Of a stretch of DNA of 64,000 nt, positions 8,012-15,984 are shown one piece after another. Position 1 is the stretch's first letter; every line of letters begins with the position of its first letter. Below the pieces are notes generated by a model that saw only the letters and a list, made by a program, of their open reading frames with translations, was not told where the DNA came from and made no database searches. Made by a program: the position numbers and the translations under genes. Location of the stretch: the NCBI GenBank assembly GCA_029961745.1, contig CP124680.1, positions 3,534,001 through 3,598,000 of the forward strand, written 5' to 3'. This DNA comes from Nocardioides sp. L-11A. GTDB taxonomy: Bacteria; Actinomycetota; Actinomycetes; Propionibacteriales; Nocardioidaceae.

Positions 8012-9319
8012 TCAGTTGGCGGTCACCGAGAAGTCGTCGAACTGGGCCCAGGTGTCGCGCCACCAGGTCGGGTGCACTCCTCCGTAGACCTCGACCCGGG
8101 TCCGGTCGCCCGAGTTGAAGCTCACGCTCAGCTGGGTATAGCTGTTCAGCCGGCCGAACTTCTTCTCGCTGATCACGGAGTCGTCCAGGGTGCGCACCCC
8201 GAAGTAGCCGTTGTCGTTGCTCGCCGAGGTGCGGACCCACCCGGTCAGGGTGTAGTCGGTGTTCGGCGCCACGGAGATGGTCTGGTGGATGTCGTTCCAG
8301 TTCTCCGTGTTGCGCACCCAGCCGTTGCCGGTGCCGGTGCGGGCGTTGCCCAGACCGTGGTCGACGCCGCACTGCCGGACGCACTCCCATGGCCCCATAC
8401 CCGCATCCTCGAAGCCGGCGTCGGCCACCTGGTTGCCCGCAGCCGCCAACGCCCACCGCACGTCGTAGGCGCTCGCCTGGTAGATGGTGGTCTTCAAGAG
8501 GGCGGAGTTGTGGCCAGGCCCAGCGTTGGCCTGGCCCGAGGCGATGTCGATGATGCCGTTGAGCGCCCCGGTCAGGCCACAGTTGGCGGCCTTCGGCAGC
8601 GCCCAGGCGTTGTCGACCACCGTCTGCCCGGTCACCTTGATGACACCGGAACCGATGTCACTGAAGTCGAACGTGCCCGGCACTCCGGAGATCGGGGTGT
8701 TCGGCGCCGGCGGGTTCGTGGTGCCGGTGGTCAGCTTCAGCGCGATCGGCGAGGAGTTCGACCCGATGGTGCACTTGGTGCCGAGGACCGTCAGCGCGTC
8801 GGTGAACGGGTTGGAGATCTTGGCCTTAAGGTTCAGCTCCATCACCGGCGCGTCGGTCGGGGTGGTCAGGTTGTCGAGGTTCAGCTCCGGCAGCCCGACG
8901 ATCTCGGGAGTGATGAACGCCTGCAGCGGCCCGACGCCTCCACCGGGAATGCCCAGGATGCCGCCCGGGAGCTCGATCGGGGAGGCCTGCAGGACGGGGG
9001 CTCCGTTGGCCGGCGGGACCTCGATCGAGGTCTGGTTGAACAGATCCGGGATGGCACCGAACTGCAGGATGATCGGGTCGGTGCTGGTCATCTCGTCGAA
9101 CGAGCCGGCCTTCAGCGAGGTGTAGTTGGTCTCGATGTAGTAGCAGGAACTGACATCGGGGTTCTGCACGGGGCAGTTGGCGAACTTCTCCAGCACCGGC
9201 GGCAGGACGTCGGCCTGGGCCGGACCAGTGGCGACGCCGACCAGGCCGACGGTGCCGACGGCCGCGGCGAGGGCGGCCAGGCCCACGGCGGGACGCCGCA
9301 GGCGGAACTTGTGGGTCAT
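8012..9319 (-). CDS. Secreted protein with C-terminal carbohydrate-binding-like domain
   Basis: 435 residues. Signal peptide RLRRPAVGLAALAAAVGTVG with a cut near AQA. The N-terminal ~270 residues are not recognised; they are rich in Pro/Gly/Asn with cysteines in FANCPVQ, SSCYYIE, GTKCTIG and AANCGLT. The last ~135 residues (VADAGFEDAGMGPWECV, NDIHQTISVAPNTDYTLTGW, ending WAQFDDFSVTAN) match the pattern of family 4/9/22-type CBM jelly rolls. ATG 9319 has AAAGAGA upstream; the frame continues upstream without support. A strong hairpin follows. The predicted role is binding a polysaccharide or cell-wall glycan outside the cell. Confidence 0.8.
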   Translation of the reverse strand: MTHKFRLRRPAVGLAALAAAVGTVGLVGVATGPAQADVLPPVLEKFANCPVQNPDVSSCYYIETNYTSLKAGSFDEMTSTDPIILQFGAIPDLFNQTSIEVPPANGAPVLQASPIELPGGILGIPGGGVGPLQAFITPEIVGLPELNLDNLTTPTDAPVMELNLKAKISNPFTDALTVLGTKCTIGSNSSPIALKLTTGTTNPPAPNTPISGVPGTFDFSDIGSGVIKVTGQTVVDNAWALPKAANCGLTGALNGIIDIASGQANAGPGHNSALLKTTIYQASAYDVRWALAAAGNQVADAGFEDAGMGPWECVRQCGVDHGLGNARTGTGNGWVRNTENWNDIHQTISVAPNTDYTLTGWVRTSASNDNGYFGVRTLDDSVISEKKFGRLNSYTQLSVSFNSGDRTRVEVYGGVHPTWWRDTWAQFDDFSVTAN

Positions 9320-9413
9320 GACAGAATCTCTTTCGTCGATGGGACGTGAACGGGACATGAAGGGACGAGTCCTGCCGGCGGCGCGACGTGCCGCCGGACG
9401 AAGCCCGGAGACG

Positions 9414-9456
9414 GGTGGGCTTGCCGGACACGATCGGTGTGTCCGGCAAGCCCACC
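9414..9456 (-). terminator. Long hairpin after copy 4
   Basis: 18-bp perfect arms: GGTGGGCTTGCCGGACAC (9414-9431) and its complement (9439-9456) around a 7-nt loop, starting 20 nt past the stop codon of the secreted gene at 9477. A second stem, CCGGCGGC...GCCGCCGG, lies about 20 nt further on, in the leader of the next gene. Confidence 0.65.
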
Positions 9457-9476
9457 TGCTTCCAGCGACTACCTGA

Positions 9477-10232
9477 TCAGGGAACCCAGAGCAGGTCGGG
9501 GTGGTTGCTGGTCGCGCCCACCTCCCACAGCGTCGCGCTCGCGCTCTGCAGCACGGCCGCGGTCCCGGCACGGGGGCAGTCCGTGTTGTTGAGGGTCATC
9601 GACACGCCACCACCGGTCTTGGTCGCCACCCCGGTGCTACCGGTGTAGCTCCCCGGGACAGACAGCGCGCTGGTCGGTCCGACCAGCTTGCACGGCGGCG
9701 TCAGGTTGTTGTTGATGCCCGGCAGCTTCACCGCCACGGCCGTCACGGAGTTGGCCGGCACCGAGAGGCTCCCGGTCAGCGTCCCAGTGAAGTGAGCCGA
9801 GTTGACCGGGGGCGCCTCGGGCGTCTCGAAGGTGAGCGTCCACGGCTGCCCGTTGGTGGTGACCGTGACCTCGCCACCCTGCACCGACTCAACGCAGCTG
9901 CCGGTAGGGAAGGTCGCCGGCGGGGTGACCTGGATGCTCATTGTGTCGAGCTCCGGCGCGTGCGGGGTCGGGTCCGGCGCCGTGTAGGTGACACCGCTCG
10001 CGTCGGTGCAGGTCACCGTCGCCGGAGCGCCGTTGAACGTGCCGGTGAACACCAGGTCGGCCTCACCGGTGAACGACTTGCCGCTGGCGTCGACCCCGTT
10101 GGAGGCGAGGTTCCACTCGTTCGACGTGGTGGTCGCGCTCGCCGGAGCGAGTGCCAGGGCGGTGACCGTGGCGGTGGCGCTGAGCCCGACGCCGAGGGCG
10201 AGAGCCGTCTTCTTGACTGAGGTGTGCTTCAT
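9477..10232 (-). CDS. Secreted four-cysteine '(Y/W)VP' family protein, copy 4
   Basis: 251 residues. Signal peptide KKTALALGVGLSATATVTAL with a cut near ASA, then NEWNLASNGVDASGKSFTGE, cysteines in VTCTDAS and GSCVESV, LSVPANSVTAVAVKLPGINN, PPCKLVGPTS, DCPRAGTAAVL and the end SNHPDLLWVP. ATG 10232 follows AGGAAAG at ideal spacing; the upstream extension to 10466 is spurious. By eye I count about six differences in ~160 nt of its 3' part versus copy 3, yet the first halves are clearly diverged. It is separated from copies 1-3 by the RCC1-like and CBM-like genes. Unknown function. Confidence 0.82.
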   Translation of the reverse strand: MKHTSVKKTALALGVGLSATATVTALALAPASATTTSNEWNLASNGVDASGKSFTGEADLVFTGTFNGAPATVTCTDASGVTYTAPDPTPHAPELDTMSIQVTPPATFPTGSCVESVQGGEVTVTTNGQPWTLTFETPEAPPVNSAHFTGTLTGSLSVPANSVTAVAVKLPGINNNLTPPCKLVGPTSALSVPGSYTGSTGVATKTGGGVSMTLNNTDCPRAGTAAVLQSASATLWEVGATSNHPDLLWVP

Positions 10233-10296
10233 GTTGTCTTTCCTTTCGTAACCTACTCGGCCTGACCTGGTGTCAGGGCGAGATCGTGGGGGAACA

Positions 10297-10320
10297 GGGA
10301 CATAGAGATCAGGTGGGGTG
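10297..10320 (-). pseudogene. Eroded tail of a '(Y/W)VP' family gene
   Basis: Read on the minus strand this stretch gives a near copy of the 3' end of copies 3 and 4 (CAC CCC GAC CTG ATT TAT GTC CCC), with one inserted and one deleted base, so that 'PDLYVP' survives in one frame. It starts 10 nt beyond the stop of the gene at 10330. It may be the remnant of a fifth copy or of a longer version of the neighbouring gene. Short similarity, so only moderate support. Confidence 0.4.
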
Positions 10321-10329
10321 CCTCGCGGG

Positions 10330-11556
10330 TCAGCCGTCGAAGCCGAAGCCGTCGGGGACACCGTGGCGGAGGCCGACGGTGTCGACGGTGAGATCGATGC
10401 CGGCCTGGATCGCGCCAGGGGGCGTGTCGTAGCCGGGGAAGGGCCGCGTCGGGAGATAGGCGCCATAGATATCGAGGGTGGGCGGCGTCAGGGCCGTCGC
10501 AGGATCGAGGGGTGCCAGTTGACCCGAATAGATGTATGGCGACGAGCACAGACCACCCCCGATCGAGCCCGGCCAGGTCATCGTGACCGAGCCGACCGTC
10601 GCCCTACCTCCCTCGACCGCAGCGGCCAGACCCCGCGTCGGCAGGTAGTCGCGGGTCGGCAGGGTGGCAGCGAAGGCATACTCCGGCGTGTAGTAACGAC
10701 CGAAGGTCCCCGGCCGCCAATCCGCTGGATCAGGAGAAAGGTTGCTCTGCACGGGAGCGAACGAGGCGGGCACGCGCCCGGGATCGGTGCCCAGGGCGAT
10801 CTCCGTTGCCGCCGAGCAGACGTTGGTCCTGTCACCCTCCAGCCCGACGATAGCGAAGGCGGCCTCGACCGGCAGCGACGCGGCCATCTCCAGCGCGCCA
10901 TTCTCAGCCAGCCCGGTCAGCGCGGCCGTGACCGCACCTCGCGGAGACAGCTCGATCTCCATGTCAGTGGCGGAGCCGGGGTAGGCGACCATGCTGTTGA
11001 ACTGACCGACAGGCACCGGGTCGGTAGCGCTGGTTGAGACTCCGTGCCAGAAGCCCCGGCCACCCGGGCAAAGCACCACCCCGTCGGCGGGGATGTCGAA
11101 CTCCATAGAGGGGATCTCGACCCAGCCAGCGACCCAGCCGGTCAGCCCGAAACCGCCGGCCTTCCACGGGTACTTCCCGGCCTCGGCCGCGCGCTGGGAG
11201 TAGCCACCAAGCACCCGGCCGTCGGTGAGCGCGATCCGGAACGGGAGCCGGTAGCCGTGGCCGCTGCCGTCGCCCGCATTGGACGCCTCGGGAACCCCCG
11301 GCGCCGCGCAGTTGACCCCGCCGGTGCGGAGCTGCTCCGGGCTCTCCAGGATCGTGTCTCCGGTGAAGAAGGACGGGATCACGAACGGGTCCGATGGGTT
11401 CGCGGCTGCGGCAACGCGGGACGGGGACGCCGGCCCCCTGGCGCTCGATGCCGGCGCCTGGGTCGCGGCAAGGCTCAGCGCGACGGTAGCCATCGCCGCG
11501 AGGGCGAGAGCCCGAGATCCGCGGCGGACGGCTCGGGTGGACACAGGGGCCTCCAC
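10330..11556 (-). CDS. Secreted protein of unknown function (408 aa)
   Basis: Signal peptide RAVRRGSRALALAAMATVAL, cut near ASA. The mature protein is rich in Gly, Pro and aromatic residues, with cysteines at GVNCAAP, VVLCPGG, TNVCSAA and GGLCSSP, and phrases such as SFFTGDTILESPEQL and MEFDIPADGVVLCPGG. It shares the wording 'IPADGV' with the next gene upstream, hinting that the two are related. GTG 11556 follows AAGGGA; GTG 11586, which overlaps the upstream stop as GTGA, is an alternative. It is probably co-transcribed with the gene at 11583-12362. No known domain recognised. Confidence 0.78.
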   Translation of the reverse strand: MEAPVSTRAVRRGSRALALAAMATVALSLAATQAPASSARGPASPSRVAAAANPSDPFVIPSFFTGDTILESPEQLRTGGVNCAAPGVPEASNAGDGSGHGYRLPFRIALTDGRVLGGYSQRAAEAGKYPWKAGGFGLTGWVAGWVEIPSMEFDIPADGVVLCPGGRGFWHGVSTSATDPVPVGQFNSMVAYPGSATDMEIELSPRGAVTAALTGLAENGALEMAASLPVEAAFAIVGLEGDRTNVCSAATEIALGTDPGRVPASFAPVQSNLSPDPADWRPGTFGRYYTPEYAFAATLPTRDYLPTRGLAAAVEGGRATVGSVTMTWPGSIGGGLCSSPYIYSGQLAPLDPATALTPPTLDIYGAYLPTRPFPGYDTPPGAIQAGIDLTVDTVGLRHGVPDGFGFDG

Positions 11557-11582
11557 GGCGTTTCGTCCCTTACGTGCGGCGA

Positions 11583-12362
11583 TCACAGCGCGTCCTGGTA
11601 GACGGCGATCTTGGCGGTCAGGTCGATCGGCACCTTCGTGATCGGCAGGCCGGCCAGCCCGTCGATGCGCTCCGGCAGCGTCCCCGGACAGAACTTGTCG
11701 TGGTTGGCCACCCGGCCGACCGTGAAGTCCGTGCCCTTCAACGTCGCCTGCCCCTCGTAGGGCGGGCTGAGCATCGGACCGGTGATCACCGAGGTGGCGA
11801 CGCCGGTGAACGGGAGGGCACATTCCAGCCCGAACAGGCCGGCTCGGCCCTCGAGCGCGACCGTGAGCTCGGCCTTGAACCCGTCACTGGAATCGCCCTC
11901 GCACGAGACGAGCGACGCCGTGGGCCGGGCCTGCATGGACACCGGGACGACCAGCGGGTTGCCGGGGATGATGTCGAAGACAGCGCGCACCGTGTTGACC
12001 TTCACCCCGTCGGCGGGGATCCGCAGCTCGCTCGAGACCGGGCACGGCGATCCCGGCGGGCTGGAGACCAGGCGCAGGACGCCGCACACGCTGACGTCCA
12101 TGTCCTCGACCTTCAGCACACCAGCATCGATCGAGCCCTCCTCGATGCGCGCGACGAAGCCGTACTCCGTCGGCGGCGGATTGCGGGTCGGGCGACAGCC
12201 GGGCGGCACCTGGGGGGCTGCCGCCGGGGCGGCCACGCTCACGACCGCCGACCGCGGGCCGGCGGCGTCCGCAGGCAGGCTGAGGAGAGTGGCGCCGGCC
12301 ACGAGAGCGATCAGCACGGCGTGGACGCGGATCCACACTCGGGTGCCGTCACCTGCCGCCAC
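11583..12362 (-). CDS. Secreted protein of unknown function (259 aa), first of the run
   Basis: GTG 12362 is fixed by a full AAGGAGG 6 nt upstream; the longer frame to 12467 lacks a site and would run over shared regulatory motifs. Signal peptide VHAVLIALVAGATLLSLPAD. The mature protein has six cysteines (PPGCRPT, VSVCGVL, GSPCPVS, VSCEGDS, LECALPF, KFCPGTL), a beta-type hydrophobic pattern and SELRIPADGVKVNTV, similar to the neighbouring gene. No known domain recognised. As the first gene after the AT-rich gap behind mce, with mce-like promoter boxes, it may lead a co-regulated secreted set. Confidence 0.78.
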   Translation of the reverse strand: MAAGDGTRVWIRVHAVLIALVAGATLLSLPADAAGPRSAVVSVAAPAAAPQVPPGCRPTRNPPPTEYGFVARIEEGSIDAGVLKVEDMDVSVCGVLRLVSSPPGSPCPVSSELRIPADGVKVNTVRAVFDIIPGNPLVVPVSMQARPTASLVSCEGDSSDGFKAELTVALEGRAGLFGLECALPFTGVATSVITGPMLSPPYEGQATLKGTDFTVGRVANHDKFCPGTLPERIDGLAGLPITKVPIDLTAKIAVYQDAL

Positions 12363-12409
12363 GTCTCCCCTCCTTGCGCCGAACCGGCCACGCCGCTCCT
12401 GCGGCGGCC

Positions 12410-12428
12410 GCCGTGTGTCACCGGTCAC
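12410..12428 (-). promoter_or_regulatory. 19-nt box shared with the mce promoter
   Basis: GCCGTGTGTCACCGGTCAC matches 22749-22767 at 16 of 19 positions. It contains GTCAC-CG-GTCAC, a direct repeat with 7-nt phasing. It lies 48-66 nt upstream of the GTG at 12362. Binding protein unknown; direct repeats of GTCAC recall MtrA-type response-regulator sites, which is only a suggestion. Confidence 0.5.
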
Positions 12429-12445
12429 TTTTGCCACGCCCCCTA

Positions 12446-12462
12446 TGCAACATCGTGTTACA
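12446..12462. promoter_or_regulatory. 17-bp palindrome shared with the mce promoter
   Basis: TGCAACA-TCG-TGTTACA has the same 7-3-7 architecture as TGTAACA-AGC-TGTTACA at 22705-22721, with one mismatch in the arms. It lies about 85-100 nt upstream of the first gene of the secreted run. Likely a site for one dimeric regulator acting on both promoters. Confidence 0.55.
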
Positions 12463-12469
12463 CGCATTG

Positions 12470-12625
12470 AAAAGCCCTTTGCCGGACCTTTTTTATATTT
12501 TTCTTATCCGCCGAATCAATTTTGGGCGCGATCCGCTAACTCACGATCCATGCCGAGAATTTGGGCCGCAATATCATCGATCACCCCCATGATTTCGATA
12601 TCAATTTATGGATAAGACTCCGCCC
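12470..12625. other. AT-rich intergenic segment
   Basis: A stretch far poorer in GC than the rest of the window (runs such as CCTTTTTTATATTTTTCTTAT) between the last mce gene and the secreted run. No convincing gene is present. It may hold promoter UP elements or be foreign DNA. Confidence 0.6.
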
Positions 12626-12639
12626 TATCGCTCCTCATC

Positions 12640-13683
12640 TCAGTCCGGGCCACGCTGGAGCAGGCGCGGGCCCTTCGCACAGGCCTTGGGTACGGCGGTG
12701 CCGGAGGTCGATGGCACCGCCAGGGAACGGGTGCTGCACAGCGGCTGCCCGAGGTTCAGGGTCAGGTCGCCGTGGAAGACGCCGTCGCGAGCGACCTTGC
12801 TCAGGTCGTTGCTGACGCCGGGCAGGAGGTCGAAGAGCACCTGGATGGCGTCGGTGTTGCGGCTCAGGGCCGTGCCGATGGCGCCGGTGCCCTTCAGCAG
12901 CTCCTGGAACGGGCCGGTCTGGGTGCGGACCAGCTCCTCGATGTTGTCGGCGGCCTCGCCGCCGTCGATGAGCAGCTGCTCGAAGTCGGCGTCGTTGTCG
13001 GCGAACTGCTGGGCCAGGGTGTCGAAGGCGCTGACGATCTGGGCCAGCTGGGCCTGGGTGGCGTTGCCGGTGCGCAGCACGGTGAGTCCGTCCACGATCA
13101 GCTGCCGGGTGCCGGGCGCGGCCGCGGTCACGGCGTTGATCAGCCGCTGCCCGCCGACCACCAGGGTGCGCAGCTCGGGCGCCAGGCCGCTGAAGGCGTC
13201 GGCCATCAGGGTCTGCACAGTCTCCAGGTCCGCGGGGTCCAGGGAGCGCAACAGCGCGGCGCTGCTGGCCAGGGCCTCGCTGACAGTGGTCGGGACGGTG
13301 GCCGACGCGATGGTGCTGCCCTCGCGCAGCTGGGGCTCGGCCGCGCCGGTCGGGACCAGGTCCACATAGCTCTCCCCCAACGCTGAGAGCATGCGGACCC
13401 GGGCCTCGACCTGCTGCGGGATCGGCTGGTCGTCAGTCAGATTCAGCCGCAGCTGCACCCCGGTGGGGCTCACCGCGATCGAGGAGACCTTGCCGACCCC
13501 CACGCCGCGGTAGCTCACGTCGCTGTCCTCGAACAGCCCCGCCGCGCGGGGCACCTCCACGGCGACGGTGTAGTCGTCGTCGACCGGCGACCAGCCGATG
13601 ATCTGCACGCCGATGTAGTAGAGGCCGACGAGCATCCCGAACACGATCCCGGCCAGCCGCGGGACCAGCGACGTGCGGCTCAT
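12640..13683 (-). CDS. MCE family protein, MceF position
   Basis: 347 residues. One N-terminal TM anchor (LAGIVFGMLVGLYYIGVQII), then the MCE/MlaD beta-barrel domain at ~40-115 (YTVAVEVPRAAGLFEDSDVS, RGVGVGKVSSIAV) and a long helical tail (QTLMADAFSGL, IVSAFDTLAQQFADN). By analogy with Mce complexes it contributes one subunit of a hexameric ring and helical tube that carries lipids or sterols across the envelope. It overlaps the preceding gene by 4 nt and is the last of six. Ends in a basic Cys-containing tail. Confidence 0.9.
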   Translation of the reverse strand: MSRTSLVPRLAGIVFGMLVGLYYIGVQIIGWSPVDDDYTVAVEVPRAAGLFEDSDVSYRGVGVGKVSSIAVSPTGVQLRLNLTDDQPIPQQVEARVRMLSALGESYVDLVPTGAAEPQLREGSTIASATVPTTVSEALASSAALLRSLDPADLETVQTLMADAFSGLAPELRTLVVGGQRLINAVTAAAPGTRQLIVDGLTVLRTGNATQAQLAQIVSAFDTLAQQFADNDADFEQLLIDGGEAADNIEELVRTQTGPFQELLKGTGAIGTALSRNTDAIQVLFDLLPGVSNDLSKVARDGVFHGDLTLNLGQPLCSTRSLAVPSTSGTAVPKACAKGPRLLQRGPD

Positions 13684-14792
13684 GGCTGCCTCCCCTCGTC
13701 GAGACGACCTGACTCGAGCGGGCCCAGCGGTGTCATCAGCGACGTCGCCGGCGGACGGCCCGACAGCCGACCCGACACGGTGCCGCTCGCGGTCGACGGC
13801 GCCGAGCTGAAGTCGAGCTGCGCGGCGACCGACGTCCGGGCGTAGCCGTAGGCGGTGACCTGGGGCACCTGGTCGGCCAGGGTGCGGATGTTCTTGATCA
13901 TCGGCGTGATCAGCTCGCGGGAGTCGACGATCTGCTGGACGACCGGGACCAGCCGCTTCAGCGCCCGGACGGTCTGCCTGCCACTGCGGGCGATGATCTG
14001 GTTGCCCGCGGCAGCGAAGCCGTCGAGCCCCTCGAGCAGCGTGGTGAAGTCGTCGTTGAGGTCGGCGAGTACGCCGATCGCCGGGGAGATCGCCTCGATC
14101 CCGTCGACCAGGACGTCGCTGTTGTCGTCGAGCTGCTTCGAGAGCCGGGCGACCTCGTCCAGCGCGCGGTCGATCGGGCCCAGGCCTCCGGCGAGCAGCT
14201 CCGCCGACTCCGCCAGCCGCGCGAGCAGCTGCTTGATCTGCGGCTCGTTGCCGGAGAACACGGCGTTGAGCTCCCGGGAGATCGAGTGCAGGTCGCCGAC
14301 GCCGCCGCCGGTCAGCACGGTCGCGAACGCGCCGAGGGTGTCCTCGACCGTCGGCGCGGCCGCGGTGTCCTCGGCGTCGAGCGTGTCGCCGTCGCGCAGG
14401 AGCGCTCCTCCTCCCCCGCCCTCGGTCGGGCGGTGGATCTCGACGAACTGGTCGCCCAGCGGGTTGTCGAAGCGGACCTCGACCGTCGTCCCGGTGGGGA
14501 TCTCCACCCCCGAGATGAAGCGCAGCTCGACCTCGGCGCGATAGCCGTCGACCTTCATCGTGCCGACCTCGCCGACGACCCGGGCCCCGTCGCGGACCTC
14601 GGCGTTGGCCGGGAGGTTGAGGACGTCGTCGAAGGACGCCGTGACGCTGTAGGTCTCCTCGCTGAGGCCGCCGGGCTTCGGCATGTCCTGCAGGCTGAGC
14701 GAGCAGCCGGACACGGTGACGGCGGCGATCAGCGCCCCGGCCACGAGGGCGGGGCGACCGCGCTTGGCCGTCGTCTGGTCAGTCAGTCGCAT
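13680..14792 (-). CDS. MCE family lipoprotein, MceE (LprK-like) position
   Basis: 370 residues. Lipoprotein signal: ALIAAVTVSGCSLSL with lipobox VSGC, replacing the uncleaved anchor of the other five, as is typical of MceE. The MCE domain follows (YSVTASFDDVLNLPANAEVR), then the helical region (LLARLAESAELLAGGLGPID). ATG 14792 is set by GGGAGG at good spacing; it lies 2 nt after the previous stop codon. As the fifth mce gene it occupies the conserved order. The acyl anchor presumably fixes the ring to the outer leaflet. Confidence 0.9.
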   Translation of the reverse strand: MRLTDQTTAKRGRPALVAGALIAAVTVSGCSLSLQDMPKPGGLSEETYSVTASFDDVLNLPANAEVRDGARVVGEVGTMKVDGYRAEVELRFISGVEIPTGTTVEVRFDNPLGDQFVEIHRPTEGGGGGALLRDGDTLDAEDTAAAPTVEDTLGAFATVLTGGGVGDLHSISRELNAVFSGNEPQIKQLLARLAESAELLAGGLGPIDRALDEVARLSKQLDDNSDVLVDGIEAISPAIGVLADLNDDFTTLLEGLDGFAAAGNQIIARSGRQTVRALKRLVPVVQQIVDSRELITPMIKNIRTLADQVPQVTAYGYARTSVAAQLDFSSAPSTASGTVSGRLSGRPPATSLMTPLGPLESGRLDEGRQP

Positions 14793-14793
14793 C

Positions 14794-15984
14794 TCAGCCT
14801 CCCAGTCCCGCGAGCGCCTGTCGGGTCCACGCCCCGGCATCGGGCGTGCCCTTCGGCTTGCTCAGCTCGTCGAGCCAGCGGTCGGCGCCGCAGGCGACAT
14901 CGAGGACGGTGCGGTCGGCCGGGGCGGCGAGTGCCGCCGCCATCAACCGGAGCAGGCCGTCGCCACAGACGTCCGAGCGCACGACCGCCCCCGCGACCGG
15001 ATCGAACCTGGCCCGGATCGCCTTGCCCTGCGGGGTGTCGACGACGGTGTTGCCGGCGTTGGACACGGCGAGGGGAAGGTTCCGCATCAGCCGGGTCAGC
15101 GCCTTCTGCTGCTTGCCCACCTCACCGGCGACGCCGGAGAGGCTGGTGATGGTGCCGGCCAGCTGGTCCTTGTTCTCCTTCACGAAGGTGTTGAGCTCGG
15201 CCAGCAGGTCCTGCAGGTTCGTGAGCACCGCGGTCACCTGCGGGGCGTCGCCCGCCACGGTGCTGCTCACCGACGCGAGGTTCTCGGCGAGGTTGCGGTA
15301 CGTCGAGCTGACGCCCGCCGCGGCCGTGCTCAACTCGCCGAGGTCGGTCAGTCCCTGGGTCAGCGCGTCGCTGTCGGAGGCCGTCGCGTCGAGCGTGGTG
15401 CCCAGGTTGTCGACGAGCTCGTGGATCGTCGAGCCCTGCCCACCCATGCTCTCGGCCACCGCGGCCAGCACCCGGGAGAGCGAGCCGTCGGCATTGGCGC
15501 CCTCCGGCCCCAGGGTGCGCGAGAACTCCTCCAGGTTGTCGATGATCTGGTCGACCGACTGCGGCACCACGGTCCGGTCGATGCCGAGCCGGTCGCCGTC
15601 GTCGAGATGCGGACCCGAACCGGTGTATGCCGGAGCCAGCTCGATGAACCTGTCGTTGACGGCGTTGGGTGCCATCAGGAAGGCGCTGACGTCGGTCGGG
15701 AGCTGGTGGTCGCCGCTGATCTCCAACTCGACCTCGACACCCTTCGGGCCCGGATCGACCCGGGTCACCCGTCCGACCGGGACGCCCAGGATCTTCACGG
15801 AGTTGCCCTCGTAGACGCCTGGCGCCTCGGCGAAGGTCGCCGTCACCCGGTAGTCGTCGGGGCCCGAGGTCTGGCGCCAGATCAGCACCACGGCCAGCAG
15901 CAGCACCAGCGCGCCGGCCCCGGCGACGAGGAGGCTCCGGCTGCGCGGGAGCCTGGGCGGCCTCGGCAGTCGTCGGCGGCTCAT
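14794..15984 (-). CDS. MCE family protein, MceD position
   Basis: 396 residues with start ATG 15984 (overlap ATGA with mceC). TM anchor SLLVAGAGALVLLLAVVLIW, MCE domain with YRVTATFAEAPGVYEGNSVK and GVPVGRVTRVDPG, then a long coiled helical tail (TIHELVDNLGTTLDATASDS, VTAVLTNLQDLLAELNTFVK). The C-terminal ~60 residues have two cysteines (SDVCGDG, DVACGADRW) and are Ala/Pro-rich. It is the fourth mce subunit, co-transcribed with its neighbours. Confidence 0.9.
   Translation of the reverse strand: MSRRRLPRPPRLPRSRSLLVAGAGALVLLLAVVLIWRQTSGPDDYRVTATFAEAPGVYEGNSVKILGVPVGRVTRVDPGPKGVEVELEISGDHQLPTDVSAFLMAPNAVNDRFIELAPAYTGSGPHLDDGDRLGIDRTVVPQSVDQIIDNLEEFSRTLGPEGANADGSLSRVLAAVAESMGGQGSTIHELVDNLGTTLDATASDSDALTQGLTDLGELSTAAAGVSSTYRNLAENLASVSSTVAGDAPQVTAVLTNLQDLLAELNTFVKENKDQLAGTITSLSGVAGEVGKQQKALTRLMRNLPLAVSNAGNTVVDTPQGKAIRARFDPVAGAVVRSDVCGDGLLRLMAAALAAPADRTVLDVACGADRWLDELSKPKGTPDAGAWTRQALAGLGG

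Noticed and set aside
10233..10466. N-terminal extension of secreted copy 4
   Set aside because: No signal peptide would result; ATG 10232 has a strong ribosome site and a normal signal peptide.
12608..13369. Plus-strand open frame opposite mceF
   Set aside because: Ser/Arg-rich shadow; the minus frame has an MCE domain and sits in an operon.
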